Assembly (NCBI GenBank): GCA_030998225.1
Contig: JAPYXD010000754.1
Location: 3,100,001-3,164,000, forward strand
Length of the DNA: 64,000 nt
Source: Diplolepis rosae
Lineage: Eukaryota > Arthropoda > Insecta > Hymenoptera > Diplolepididae
Reading direction: 5' to 3'
Shown here in pieces: positions 31,095 to 41,096 of the stretch (position 1 is its first letter; every line of letters starts with the position of its first letter). The translations under genes were made by a program, and so were the position numbers. The notes beneath the pieces were generated by a model. That model saw only the letters and a program-made list of their open reading frames with translations, was not told where the DNA came from and did not search any database.

Positions 31095-31766
31095 GGAGTT
31101 TCATCACCTTTGAGCGTCCAAAAATAGTGTCATCTTTATGATTTATTTTCAGGCAGATAACAAAACGTAAAGCAATTAAATTTTACAGAGTTTATAAACT
31201 AATATATTAACTTTATAAAAAAATATTCTTGTTAAGAAACACAAAATGGTGGCTGAGTATTGCCGTGTCTAAAAAAAAATTTTTTCGGAGTTCGTCCGCG
31301 ACAAGAAATTCTAAAAATTGAGATTTGCACCTCGAAGAAAAAAACAAATTTTTTCCTAATGTTTATAAAATTGCTCAGTGAAGCACCCAAGATTAGAAAA
31401 AAATAATGAGCATTTGAATGTAAGACTCGATTTTCGCCCAAAAAAGCGACCTTGATTTTCAACCATTCTTAAAAATCCTAGGTATTCCACTAGATAATTA
31501 AATAATCTTTTATTTAAAACAAGATTCGTGTCAACCGGTTGAAAATTGTTGAAATGGCGTGTCTTGCCGAGTTAAAAAAGTCAGTTTCGAGAAAAACGCG
31601 TTTAAAGTTTTAATAACGTACAAAAGTACTATAATTTTGATATACGTCTAATCTGCTATGCCCCGCCCCACGTAAAACCTATTGGGCATCATTCCTAGGA
31701 CCCTAAGGACCTTTTTATGCAATAAAAAAAAAATATTTTTTGAAAATGCAAAGGTGATGAAACTCT
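31095..31766. mobile_element. Element W, TTAA-type (672 bp)
   Basis: GGAGTTTCATCACCTTTG and inverse CAAAGGTGATGAAACTC. TTAA is present at the left (31091-31094); the right flank is TAGG, so the duplication has decayed. It contains TTTCGAGAAAAACGCGTTTA (31586-), shared with G and U. Confidence 0.65.
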
Positions 31767-31792
31767 AGGCTCCTCCAAAAAAGACTATTTTT

Positions 31793-32653
31793 AATAATTT
31801 TTTTAGGGATTGCCAATATAAATATTGATATAAAACTTGTTGGGCTTAATAAGTTAACTCTTGAAATAGATGAAAAAAATAATATTTATTCATTTTACAC
31901 AGTTTTTATATACAAAAATGTTGAGTAAACACAACTATTCGACAAGTAAGTAGATCGCTTGCGCAGATGATTTTTGTATGAAGAACCATCTGAAACAGAT
32001 AAAGCAAACAGTTTTAGATTTAGTACGACAGTAACTATATCCTGAACCTCAACCAATAATTATTATTGCAATTTCAAAATGTCGGAAGTTCTTGGAGAAC
32101 ACATGTCTTTTTGTTCACTGTTTTTTGCAACAACAAAAAAAAAATTTTTTTTACTTGGTTGAGGTCCAGGACATAGCTAAGGATGTGAGGAATATTTGAT
32201 AAAAATTTTAAAAGGATCGGTTTAGTAGTTTCAAAAAATTCATCTGCACTAGGAGGAAAAACCTCGTTTCGAAAAAAACGCGTTCAAAGTTTTTTTTTTA
32301 AATCGTAAAAAAATCTTACCTACGTCTAATCAGCGGTGCCTGCACCATAAAAAATGCCTTCTATCTTATTAAAAAAGGCAAAAAAGTCGATTTTTTAAAA
32401 TTTGGTAAGAAGCGATAAGAAAAAAAGTGGGGTCAAAAATAAAATTTATTAATAAAATTATTTTTTTATTAATTTAATTATTAATTTTATTAATTTAATT
32501 GTTATTAATAATTATTTGTTTGTGTTTCAAATTTTGTTCTTGTAAAATAATCTTTTCTCTTTCAAAATAGCCCTTCAATAATAATATTGCTATTCTTGAA
32601 AGCAAAATTATCTATTTTTTCCTGAAGTCTAATTTTCGTATGGATGAAAACTA
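31793..32653 (+). repeat. Diverged relative of element G
   Basis: ATTGATATAAAACTTGTTGG (31827) and the following 400 bases parallel 17745-18250 of element G (VGLN..TLEI in translation), then TTCGAAAAAAACGCGTTCAA (32268). The end (32520-32653) matches 48196-48400 inverted and stops at CTACCTTAAGCG, a TTAA-type terminus. Confidence 0.6.
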
Positions 32654-33300
32654 CCTTAAGCGTTATTCCTGTATTAAGTGATATCGAGAACACATCGCGG
32701 TTTTAAACATGCATGTTGGCGTTTAGTCGGAAGTATACGTTGACGTGCAGCTTTAAGCATTCTGTTGTGGACTCTGCTTTATCGCAGAATCATCGACGAT
32801 GGTCGTGAGATGCCTCATTAGCAATGGTTTACCGACCCATCCGCTCGTCGTCTGTCGAGTTCAATGATTAATACTCTGCCTGTGTGTAGAGGGCTGCTTA
32901 AGACACCCTCTCTTTAACGAGAGGTAAATTCACGTAAGCTCAACAACGACTTCCGGTTCGCGTGGTTTACATTCGCATCTAGTCACCCGGAAGTAGTGAG
33001 AGGTACCCTCGTCAAGTGAACTCCTTTATAAGCCGCGCCCACATGTCCCTCAATTATACGCATGGTCTTGTTAGCATTTTTCACAATTATCCAGTACTGT
33101 AAACACTTACATATGCACATTTCACCCTATACTGCAAAAGCTGACCCTGACATTGAAATGAGCAAAGCCAATGAAAGCCGACTTTACGCTCGAATTGCAC
33201 GAGTATCAAAACATAAGCTCTATTCCAAAACCATATGTCATCTACGCTTTTCATTTTTCAAACAGCCGACATGACACTGCTAAAGGGTAGACTTTAATGT
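32654..33300 (+). promoter_or_regulatory. Promoter-like island and possible first exon
   Basis: A stretch richer in GC and complexity than anything nearby and with no repeat partner. ACTTCCGG and CCGGAAGT (32947, 32990) form an inverted ETS-type pair. TTTATAAG at 33026-33032 lies 20-25 bases before TCAATT (33050), fitting a TATA-Inr core promoter. ATG at 33062 then opens MVLLAFFTIIQYC, a hydrophobic start, in a 70-codon frame to 33274. It may be the 5' end of a gene whose other exons lie outside; I cannot show a splice partner. Confidence 0.3.
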
Positions 33301-33398
33301 CTATATTAGAAAATTCCAATTATTAGGCATTGACACTTTTATAAAGAGATAACTTCACCTCGTCGAACACTGGGGGAATTGCTTTCATTGACAATGTA

Positions 33399-33670
33399 CT
33401 CTCTAAATCTGAATCAGTCAAATTTTCACTCATTGAATCAGTGATTTGCCTTTTCACTGATTCATCAGTGAACAAATATTTTTCACTGTTAAATTAGTTA
33501 ATTTCCACTGATTCATCAGTGAAAAAAATATTTTTCACTGTCAAATCAGTCAATTTTCACTAAAATAATCAGTGAAATTTGACTGATTTACAGTAAACTC
33601 TTTTTAACTATTTGAATCAGTCAAATTTCACTGATAATCAGTAGATTTTGACTGATTCAAATTTAGAGAG
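33399..33670. mobile_element. Family B MITE, copy 3
   Basis: CTCTCTAAATCTGAATCAGT to inverse with TA flanks; 272 bp with several units of TTCACTG..TCAGTGAA. Confidence 0.85.
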
Positions 33671-33965
33671 TACAAGAAGGGATTTTATTTTTATTTTAAT
33701 TTTGCAACAAAAAAGAATTTTTTGAGAGAATTTTACTGGAGAAAATATAATGTGTGTTATTATACAAAAGAAATTAAACTGAACAATAAATTTGACTAAT
33801 TTTGATAAATTTTTTATTTTTGTAATTTCATTATTTAGTTTAATTCCTTTTTCGAAATAAAACATATTTTCGCTAATAAAATTTTTTCGAAAAATGCTTT
33901 TTTACTATAGAAATTCGAAAATAAGATGCTTTCACATTCTATCCCTCAGTATTTTTGAAATTATC

Positions 33966-34179
33966 ATGTACTTACAGTTCTGAACGTTTATTGAACGATG
34001 GAAAATATATTTTTTTGAAAACAGAATGATTAGTTATTGTCCCAGAAAATTAAAAACATAGTGTATTGTTGGTGAACGTTGTATATTTAAAAGGCCCTGA
34101 ATATAAACATAATAATTAATTTTCTTCTAGAAAAAAAAGTTTGTTATCGTTCAATGAACGTTCAAAATTGTAAGTACAT
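33966..34179. mobile_element. Family D MITE, copy 3 (short form), 9-bp duplication
   Basis: ATGTACTTACAGTTCTGAAC to AAATTGTAAGTACAT. Flanks GAAATTATC (33957-33965) and GAAATTTTC (34180-34188) match at 8 of 9. Confidence 0.82.
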
Positions 34180-34255
34180 GAAATTTTCTAATTTTGATAT
34201 AAATAAACCTCACAAAAAAATAAATTCTCTCTTCGAACGTTTTTCTTGTTTATTA

Positions 34256-34491
34256 GAAAAATCTCCAAATAGAGAAAATAATTTTTCGGTCATACGTTCC
34301 AATTTTCGTATTTTTTATTTATTTATTTCTAAATTCGAACTTTTTTATGCATTCTGCTCGTTTCTTCTATTTTAATTTATGTAATAAGAATTCTTGTGAT
34401 TAGAAAAAATTGTATATTGAAACTTCATGTATAGATCTGAAAATTGGAACATATGACCGAAAAGTGATTTTCTCCATTTGGAGATTTTTCC
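34256..34491. repeat. Hairpin, 52-bp arms
   Basis: AAAAATCTCCAAATAGAGAA then TTTTTCGGTCATACGTTCCA pair with the inverse at 34440-34491. The three small frames here (34154-34616) follow from the arms and are not called. Confidence 0.65.
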
Positions 34492-34499
34492 ACTATTCG

Positions 34500-35014
34500 T
34501 TAGTGTTCAATGAAGTGAAGTTAGCTGCTAATAAGTACAAATACGTAATAACAATGACGTTCTTACTTATTTATATTATTGGTAGAAAATCCCAAAAAAA
34601 TATATTTTTCAATTAAAATTTTCGGGATGTTATAAACACATAAATAACGGTAATTATTTCAAAAGAAGGATTGGAAAAATCACCATATTCTCTAACTTAT
34701 TACAAAAACTTTCCATCTATTATGAAATTATTGCATTTTAAAATAAAAATTTGCCCAAAATAATGGAAAAAATTTCAGCTTTATTAGAAAATGGATTTTT
34801 GACCCAAAATAGGAAAATTTGCCTCCAAAATTTTTGGAGAAATTCTGGACAATTTCTACAGTGTGTATAGGCAAGTGCAACACTAAAAATACATGTTTTT
34901 TTGACAATCTCTTGTCGAAAAGTAAAAAGGATTTAATTTCTTCTCAATAGTTTATAATAAAAAAAATATTTGACTATGTTTTTATTAGAAAATATAGGAT
35001 GAGTCCACATCCCA
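34500..35014. other. Gene-free stretch
   Basis: AT-rich, nothing recognised. Confidence 0.4.
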
Positions 35015-35190
35015 CACGGAAAAAATAATCCGTTAAAGTTTATGAACAGTTCAGCACTTTTGAATCAGGTTCTGAAAATCCTAAATTTGCAGGGAATTTC
35101 TGGAAAGGATAGTCAGCTATTGAAAAATAATAACAAAAAAGTCAGAGAAAAATTTATAAACTGCTATAGAATCCTGAAATATCATTGTTT
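35015..35190 (+). repeat. Repeat CC, copy 1, with a CACGGAAAAAATA end
   Basis: Starts CACGGAAAAAATAATCCGTT and shares GAACAGTT.A.CACTTTTGAA, AAAGGATAGTCA and TTTATAAACTGCTAT with 36855-37030. Only the left end is intact. Confidence 0.6.
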
Positions 35191-36009
35191 TAATCACGTG
35201 TAATTTCTCTCTGTCCACCTGGACATTCTAATATTTTAATTAAAAATTGTAAAGTTTTATTTTTCTCGGATTCATTAATATTTTTTTACAAATTTTTCAA
35301 TTATTTTCGTAGAGACGAAATTTCAGAATATGACTTTATTTTTTAGAGAGCTTGTATCTAGTCTAAAATTTTATCTACCTGAAGTCTTACGAAATTTAAA
35401 AATGTTAATCTTTAAATATATATATTCGTATTCAGAAATAATACTTTTTTAAATAATAATATCTTGAATAATAAAATTATTTTCAGATTATGAGTCGAAA
35501 ATTTTAATTGCTAAATTAAAAAATCTAACGTTTCATTTATTGTACTTTGATTCATTCTGGAATATTATAATGTCTTATTTTATTTAAATTTATTAACTTT
35601 TCATGAATTTTTTAATTCATGAGTTATAAGTTATAAGTTTATTGAATGAATCAATACGAAACTCGCACCTGTCGCTAATTTACATATGGAGTGTTATCGA
35701 TGCCATGTGGTGCATATTTAATGTGTAAACCCTAAGGTTTCACCATAACTACCTTTCCCACCTTTTAGAAATATAATAACTTTGCGTTGTTATGCATCGA
35801 AAATCCAATTATATATCGAGAAACACGCGACCCTTGCTTTTTTCCATTATAAATAGAACCCAATGTTTCAATTTTTACTTTTATAAAGTTCGGTAAAACT
35901 CGAAAATGTTGAAATTTTGTTAATTTTTATCATTATTTCATGAGTAAATTCTATATTATGTTTTAAAGAATATAAAGAAGCTTTGTAATTTTTCGAGTTA
36001 TGCAATGTA
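35191..36009. other. Gene-free stretch
   Basis: AT-rich; no frames, hairpins or repeats recognised apart from short palindromes. Confidence 0.4.
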
Positions 36010-36253
36010 CACGGAGAAACTTTTTATATCAATTTTTACTATAGTATTTTTCAATTTAGGGAAAATTGTATCACTTTGGGAATTTTTGTTAGTAAAAATA
36101 CTAAACTTTATAATAATGATATGAAACTTTAGTATGACCTATAGTAAAATTTGCTATGAACTATGCTGAAGTTTCATATCATTAATATAAAGTTCAGTAT
36201 TTTTACTAACAAAAATTCTCAAAGTGATACGTTTTTTCCTAAATTGAAAAATA

Positions 36254-36644
36254 CACCGAAAAAAATTCGCTATTAATTGAATTTCATTGTTAATAGAACT
36301 AGAATTCTTTATTTCTCTGTAACAAGGTTTATATTGCACGGAGAAAAATGGAGATCAGGAGAATACGAACGATTACTGAGAATTAAGAATGATTACTATA
36401 AAAGAGAAGAGAGTATTTGACAGCACAAGACTGTTTCCCAAACAGTGTAACACTCTCTTCTGTCATCTAATAATTTTTCCTATTTTCCAGTAATCACCCA
36501 TATTTCTCTGATCTCCATTTTTCTCCATGTGGTTTGTTCAACTGTATGTACGTGATTCTCTTAAACAGGAATCCGTGTTATTTCAACTAGGTTAGACTTA
36601 ACTATGGGTGATAGTTGACACTTGGAAAAAAAAATTTTTCGGTG
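36254..36644. mobile_element. Element I, nested in H copy 2
   Basis: CACCGAAAAAAATTCGC and inverse (AAAAATTTTTCGGTG), TA on both sides (36252-36253, 36645-36646). 391 bp, itself containing element J. Confidence 0.82.
36337..36529. mobile_element. Element J, nested in I, TG duplication
   Basis: CACGGAGAAAAATGGAGATC and inverse GATCTCCATTTTTCTCCATG, with TG on both sides (36335-36336, 36530-36531). 193 bp. Interior pairs GAGAGTATTTGACAG-type arms with CTCTCTTCTGTCA. Confidence 0.78.
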
Positions 36645-36854
36645 TACTATAGTAAAAATTGATATAAAAAGTTTCTCCGTGTAACATGCGAAAATAATAC
36701 GTGACACATTAAATGTAATCAATGACAAGCCATTTCTTGATAAAATATCATAAATTGAATAAAATTTTTTTTAATCATTCTAATATTTAGACATAATCCG
36801 TTATTTAATTTTCATTTATTTTAAGAGATTTACTTTAATTAAAGAGATCTCTTC

Positions 36855-37030
36855 GCTGAAGGAAAATTGGTAAAAAAAGTAATTCCTTAAAATTTCATGA
36901 ACAGTTAAACACTTTTGAATGAGGTTCTAAAAATCCTAAATTTTTAGGAAATTTTTGCAAAGGATAGTCAACTATTGAGAAATAATAAGAAAAAAGTTAG
37001 AAGAAAGTTTATAAACTGCTATGGAATCCT
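36855..37030 (+). repeat. Repeat CC, copy 2
   Basis: Same order as 35015-35190 (GGTTCTAAAAATCCTAAATT). The region to 37215 ends ATTTTTTCCTCTGTGTAAGG, perhaps a decayed right terminus. Confidence 0.5.
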
Positions 37031-37459
37031 GAAATATTGATAAATGTTGTTAAATTTTTCTTGGATTATTTTGTTATTATCTTTGAATAGTGAACTACTT
37101 TTACTGAGGTTTTCTAAAAATTTGTAATTATTAAAAGCTCGTTTCTTTGAAAAAAAGTAATATTTTTTACCATGCAATTAAAATTTTTTTACTGTACATT
37201 TTTTCCTCTGTGTAAGGATGATAATTAATAGAATTTCATATCAATATTATTCTTTCAAATTTAAAATTTCAGGATTAAAAACATCAGACATTATTCAATT
37301 CCTCAATAATAATTATTAAAAAAATTTTGATTGAGAAAATGTTTTTAAAAATCTCCAGCATGGATATTCCAATTTGTCAATTTTTTCAAAGACTTTATTT
37401 TTGAAAAATTTCGATATTTCATAAATGTTCCTCTTTGATTCTATGGCCTGTTTTATTAG

Positions 37460-37490
37460 GTACTTACAGTTTTGAACGTTCATTAAACGA
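37460..37490 (+). repeat. Solo end of family D
   Basis: TACTTACAGTTTTGAACGTT then CATTAAACGATG with no matching right end within 1 kb. A fragment. Confidence 0.6.
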
Positions 37491-39131
37491 TGAAAAAAAT
37501 TTTCTTCAAAAGCAGAACTTTGGGTATATATGGAATCAGGGTGCCTTAAAAATACGATCGGTACCAAAAAATTTTGAAGTTTTTAATATCAGGGGTGGAA
37601 AACATCCATTAATGACTTAAAAAGTGAAAAAATGGCTATATCGTCTCAAGCGCGTTCGCTTTAATCAGAATTTCGGGTTGTTTTGAATAGCTCTAATGAC
37701 GCCCAAAAGATTGACACCTTTAAAAAATAGGGGACGAAATTAGATAAACCACCCTTATCAAAAAAAGTCTCAAAAAAATGAAAAAATGGCTATATTAATG
37801 TTCAAAGAAATATAACAACTATTGATAAATTGTTATTTTATAGAGCTACCATAACTTCAGTTTAAGTTTCATTTTACAAATTCGAAATATTTGAAATTTA
37901 TTATAGTATATTTACAAAAGTTTGTGCGATCAAATCAACATTAAGCCTGAGTAAACACTAAAGTAGAAGGCACTTAATCGAAGTGATGAATATTTTAACG
38001 ATGATATTGGTTTGGCTATTTGATAACGAACTTACACACACTTTTCCCTCTTAATAAATTTTGTAGGAAGTCATGCCTCGACCATATTAATTTTGTTTAA
38101 TAATCCCTAAAATTCATCATTTGGTAGCCATTACATGTACAATTAAATAACCTCATACATTATCGTAATAATTATTAATTATACACATGCAATATTCAAA
38201 ATAATTGAAAAATAGGAACAGGAAAATTATTCATCATACGTATATTATATAGAAAGTTTTTAAAAATATAAGACATTAAATTCTGGACCCTTTGTACTTA
38301 ATAGCGCAAAACTTTGAATGCTTTTTAGAGAACAGAGGTCTCTTGAAACTTTAATAAGAGGAGGAAAAGTTCTTTAGTTTCTAAATCGAGTTAACTCTAG
38401 CGTCAGAAAAGTGCGTTGATCACGTTAGTCCAAGCGTGAAGCCACTTCTGCAAACACAAGCTTTTCTGAATTTGAAATGAGCTTCCATCGATGTGAAAAC
38501 TTGGATCGTGCACGACTCGGAGGAAGATTCCGATGACGTCAGCCAACGACGTCGGGACGTTGTGCAGGTGGTACAAAAAATCAAAAAAGAGCCGCGAGTA
38601 TTATCGCGCTAAGTAGCTTTCTGAATGCGGACCAGCCCGATGCTGAAAGCGACTCTCATTTGTTTCCCCTTTTTAATCTGGCAACGAGAGCTTTCTGAGT
38701 CGAGCTTCGTTTTTTTATAGGCCCTCACATCAAATATTTTCGAGAAACTACCAAACGTCTCACGTTATTGCAACATCCTACTTTTCTATTCAGGACCCTC
38801 TCCGTTTAATAGACACGTAGAAAGGAACTAACCATTCTCGAAAAAATAATATCTGATTAGATTCAAGAAATAAAGGACCATTCTACTAGAAATTTTCTGA
38901 AATCTATGAAATTGTTACGTTACAAAGCTAACGGAAAATTATATGTAATTTAGGACACGTGAAAGTAAAATTATCTTGACATTACGATACTAACAAAATT
39001 ATCATGAAACTTATCATAAAATTACGAAACTCTAACAGAATATGTTCATTATCTTAGAACATAATGCATAATTACTTTCAGGGGAACTCTTTGCAGAATT
39101 TTTTACTATTTTGCAAAAATAAAAATTAAAA
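37491..39131. other. Gene-free stretch with one weak coding hint
   Basis: AT-rich except 38380-38740. There, 38479-38610 plus encodes ASIDVKTWIVHDSEEDSDDV then SQRRRDVVQVVQKIKKEPRV, an acidic then basic segment ending in an IKKEP SUMO-like site, but only 43 codons long. AGTGAAAAAATGGCTATAT is repeated at 37622 and 37776. No gene called. Confidence 0.3.
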
Positions 39132-39186
39132 TGAAGATATATGTTGATGTTGATAGTTGGCTTTTTTAGGGTCCAAGGTTAATAAA

Positions 39187-39247
39187 AACTCAAAGTTTTA
39201 CATAATCAGACGTTTCGGCTCTGATCGGAGCCCTCATTAGTGATTTA
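39187..39247 (-). ncRNA. Hammerhead-like motif, left arm (damaged core)
   Basis: On the minus strand: AAATCA, CTAATGA (CUGAUGA with one change), GGGCTCCGATCAGAGCC hairpin, GAAACGTC, then TGATTATGTAAAACTTTG. Inner stem I (AATCA/TGATT) is kept; the outer stem I partner (CAAAGT) is lost. The ACGTC cleavage-site stretch is intact, unlike in the right arm. Confidence 0.55.
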
Positions 39248-39660
39248 TTTTTAATCTAATACAGAATAAAGGGATTGCTAACATAGGATTTCTTTCATAA
39301 AAAATTTAAAGTAATTAACATTTCTTTTTCACAAGTTGATAAAGAACTTTGAAATTACTTCAAAGTAAATATTTCTTTCACATGACGCAAATCTCTGAAT
39401 AACAGAAAAACAATTTTGAAAATAATTTCATGGAAGAATATAGAAAAATGTTATATTTACATATTTAAACGGGAATTTGCAGTTTTTTTAGGTTTTTTCA
39501 AAAAAGTACATTTATTTTTCAAAGTATTTTATGTACTTATAGCTTTAAACGTTCATTGAACGATGACAAAGATTTTTCTTTTAAATCAAAATAAATTATT
39601 ATGTTTATATTTAGGGCCATTTAAATATACAACCTGTCATGAATAATACACTATTTTTTA

Positions 39661-40150
39661 TATGCAAATTTTTCTAAATAATTTCAGTCGATTATGTCGA
39701 TAATTAGATGAGTGTATCATTCACCATGATACCCGAACTCTACCATATCGACCTTATAAACCTGAGATTTAGAATTAACGTCATTTAAGACCAGATGGAA
39801 TTTTCAATATATATTTAAACAATTTTTTCTGTGAAAAAAAGAACGCTTCCACTCCGCTGGGTATCGAGCCCAGGACCTTTCGATTGCCGGTCGAATGATA
39901 GATGCTCAGATGATAGAGCATTCGACCGGCAATCGAAAGGTCCTGGGCTCGATACCCAGCGGAGTGGAAGCGTTCCTTTTTTCACAGAAAAAATTGTTTA
40001 AATATATATTGAAAATTCCATCTGGTCTTAAATGACGTTAATTCTAAATCTCAGGTTGATAGGATCGATATGGTAGAGTTCGGTTATCATGGTCAATGAT
40101 ACACTCTTCTAATTATCGACATAATCGACTGAAATGATTTAGAAAGATTT
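39661..40150. repeat. Near-perfect palindrome, about 240-bp arms, centred on a tRNA D-arm
   Basis: The left arm from TATGCAAATTTTTCTAAATA inverts as the right arm ending AAAGATTTGTATAT. Arms include GAACGCTTCCACTCCGCTGG / CCAGCGGAGTGGAAGCGTTC. The centre, near 39896-39915, falls at GATGCTCAGATGATAGAGC. Confidence 0.85.
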
Positions 40151-40218
40151 GTATATAGTTCATGATATATCCGTGGCCAAATTGGCGTAAATAGATTCTG
40201 TGAGAAAAGTTTTGTGGA

Positions 40219-40290
40219 ACCTCCGTAGCTCAGATAATAGAGCATTCGACCGGCAATCGAAAAGTCCAGGGTTCGATACCCAGCGGAGTA
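40219..40290 (+). tRNA. tRNA-Ala(GGC)-like SINE head
   Basis: Folds as a cloverleaf: acceptor CTCCG/CGGAG (5 pairs), D-stem GCTC/GAGC, anticodon stem TTCGA/TCGAA with loop CCGGCAA (anticodon GGC), T-stem CAGGG/CCCAG (one A-A mismatch) with loop TTCGATA. A box TAGCTCAGATA and B box GGTTCGATACC are good. C replaces the universal U33, and the outer two acceptor pairs fail, so a decoding role is unlikely. It is the promoter head of a retroposon. Confidence 0.6.
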
Positions 40291-40300
40291 GAAGCGTTCC

Positions 40301-40306
40301 TTTTTT
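40301..40306 (+). terminator. Pol III T6 terminator after the tRNA-like head
   Basis: TTTTTT 11 bases after the acceptor stem. The same T run follows the copy at 39903-39964 (39977-39982) and the relic near 8712. Confidence 0.5.
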
Positions 40307-41034
40307 CATAGAAAAAATTGTTTAAACACTATTTTTTAATTTTCTACGGCAAAAACTAATTATTTACTTTTCAAAAAAATATATTTTTAATCGTTCAATG
40401 AACTGTAAGTACATAGTATTTTATCCTTTGACAATTGTGCCTTCAATTCGCTATACGATATAGAAATAATTACTGGTATATAAAAAATCAAGTTATTCAT
40501 CTCACTGTATACACGTGAAATAATATTCTCAAACTTAGTGTTTAAACAACGGTAAAATCTATCCACACGCATAATATGTCACGTTTTTCCAAAGTTTTAC
40601 CCATTTTTTGATTTATACCAAAATACTGTTTATATTTTTTCTAATTATACTTTATACCATAAAAATTTTAATCTACAATTTCATGCACAAATTTCAATAA
40701 AATTTTGTTATACTTGGACATTTAATCCGAAACTGTTAGCTCCTTCAAATCGTTTAAGTATTTATTCTGAAGCAATGTCATTTTGAATTTGTTTAATAAC
40801 AAAGAAATATTTACTGACACTTACACATTTAAGAAAAATTGTTAATTTTCTTTCAACTTCTTTTTCAAAAGTGTTTTTCTTTTATTCAGAGCTTTGCGTT
40901 ATGTGAAAGAAATTTTTACTTTAAAGTAATTTCAAAGTTTTTTATTAACTTGTAAAAAAGAATTGTTAATTACGTTAAATTTTTTATGAAAGAAATCCTA
41001 TGTCAGCAACACCTTTTTTCTGTATTTTTGGATA

Positions 41035-41096
41035 CAAAGTAAATCACTGATGAGGGCTCTGATCAGAGCCGAAACTTCTGATTATGTAAAACTTTG
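41035..41096 (+). ncRNA. Hammerhead ribozyme motif, right arm
   Basis: Order: CAAAGT (outer stem I), A, AATCA (inner stem I), CTGATGA core (41047-41053), stem II GGCTCT-GATC-AGAGCC, GAAAC (41071-41075), TTC, TGATT (pairs AATCA), ATGTAAA, ACTTTG (pairs CAAAGT). This is the type I arrangement with an internal loop in stem I. One G (41054) is bulged in stem II. Stem III is vestigial: A-C-U-U instead of the A-C-G-U of the left arm, which would weaken cleavage after C41078. Confidence 0.7.

Larger units (their letters stand above)
36010..36681. mobile_element. Family H hairpin MITE, copy 2, containing two nested MITEs
   Basis: CACGGAGAAACTTTTTATAT ... ATATAAAAAGTTTCTCCGTG with TA flanks. The right arm is split at AAATTGAAAAATA / CTATAGTAAAAATT by element I; the left arm (TTACTATAGTATTTTTCAAT) shows the unbroken order. 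Confidence 0.87.
39661..40325 (+). mobile_element. tRNA-derived retroposon with inverted duplication
   Basis: Bounded by an exact 13-bp duplication ACACTATTTTTTA (39648-39660, 40326-40338), as expected of LINE-driven retroposition. The insert consists of an inverted pair of tRNA-headed units (39661-40150) followed by a third unit in plus orientation (40151-40325) that ends GTTCCTTTTTTCATAGAAAA. All share the tail CAGAAAAAATTGTTTAAA. It is a SINE-like unit present as head-to-head copies plus one. Confidence 0.75.
39531..40414. mobile_element. Family D MITE, copy 4, inside L and carrying an insert
   Basis: ATGTACTTATAGCTTTAAAC to GAACTGTAAGTACAT. Flanks AGTATTTT (39523-39530 and 40415-40422). 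The D sequence is interrupted at ACACTATTTTTTA by a 665-bp insert. Confidence 0.78.

Noticed and set aside
33399..33670. CTGATGA...GAAA words resembling hammerhead cores in family B copies
   Set aside because: They arise from the TCAGT palindromes (ACTGATGAATCAGTGAAA), leave no room for stem II and have no stem I or III.
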